Origin: an uncultured Collinsella sp.
Lineage (GTDB): Bacteria; Actinomycetota; Coriobacteriia; Coriobacteriales; Coriobacteriaceae
Direction: 5' to 3'
Length of the DNA stretch: 6,387 bases
NCBI GenBank assembly: GCA_900543615.1
Contig: UQSC01000105.1
Coordinates: 1 to 6,387 of the forward strand
Part shown: positions 6,347 to 6,387 of the stretch, in pieces
Layout of the letters: every line of letters begins with the position of its first letter
Position numbering within the stretch: position 1 is the first letter of the stretch
Position numbers and translations under genes: made by a program
The notes under the pieces: model-generated
What the model was told of the DNA's origin: nothing
Databases searched by the model: none
The model's input: only the letters and a program-made list of their open reading frames with translations

Positions 6347-6387
6347 CTGTCTCTTATACACATCTGACGCTGCCGACGAATAGCCTT
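6347..6387. other. Nextera (Tn5) adapter plus index, not genomic
   Basis: Bases 6347-6365, CTGTCTCTTATACACATCT, are the 19-base Tn5 mosaic end used in Nextera libraries. Bases 6366-6379, GACGCTGCCGACGA, are the remainder of the reverse complement of the read-1 transposon adapter. The last eight bases, ATAGCCTT, sit exactly where the i5 index belongs, and their reverse complement AAGGCTAT is, from memory, index S520 of the Nextera XT v2 set. This is read-through from a short library insert left in the assembly. The identity of the first 33 bases is effectively certain; the index name is recalled rather than looked up. Confidence 0.98.

Noticed and set aside
5812..6363. Minus-strand open frame of 183 codons starting Met-Cys-Ile-Arg-Asp-Arg
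   Set aside because: Its start codon and first residues are the reverse reading of the Tn5 mosaic end, a well-known adapter artefact; the rest is antisense to the zinc-ribbon gene.
6347..6365. Genuine Tn5 or IS50 insertion end
   Set aside because: The following bases are the synthetic Nextera adapter and an index, not IS50 sequence, and there is no transposase.

Overview
The window is about 60% GC and looks like ordinary chromosomal DNA from a high-GC Gram-positive bacterium. Gene order, codon use, a Gram-positive-type LexA box, a free-standing formate-tetrahydrofolate ligase and a membrane-anchored zinc-ribbon protein suggest a gut member of the Coriobacteriia, with Collinsella as my best guess. 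That assignment is inference; no marker gene here proves it.

Layout: (1) 3-1094, the end of an unrecognised soluble protein, probably cut by the left edge. (2) 1095-1230, a control region with an extended -10 promoter and a 14-base LexA (SOS) box directly against it, followed by a roughly 60-base leader. (3) 1231-3439, the Holliday-junction operon ruvC-ruvA-ruvB, with both gene junctions being one-base TGATG overlaps. (4) 3440-3583, a promoter region. (5) 3584-5251, fhs (formate-tetrahydrofolate ligase), closed by a strong intrinsic terminator. (6) 5313-5652, a 340-base gene-free stretch dominated by a perfect 26-base inverted repeat around 109 bases that fold into further hairpins. (7) 5653-6346, the start of a zinc-ribbon, single-membrane-segment protein. 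(8) 6347-6387, sequencing-library adapter rather than genome.

How the genes work together: RuvA binds the four-way junction, RuvB motors pull DNA through it, and RuvC cuts it. Having all three behind a LexA box fits DNA-damage-induced production of the full resolvasome. fhs is a separate one-carbon metabolism unit with its own promoter and terminator. The zinc-ribbon gene is a third, separate unit.

The right end is artificial. Positions 6347-6365 are the 19-base Tn5 mosaic end, 6366-6379 continue the Nextera read-1 adapter, and the last 8 bases match the reverse complement of an i5 index. The last gene's reading frame runs into this adapter, so its apparent C-terminus is a chimera. I see no transposase, CRISPR array, tRNA, rRNA or defence system. 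The least explained native feature is the nested inverted-repeat element at 5389-5549.
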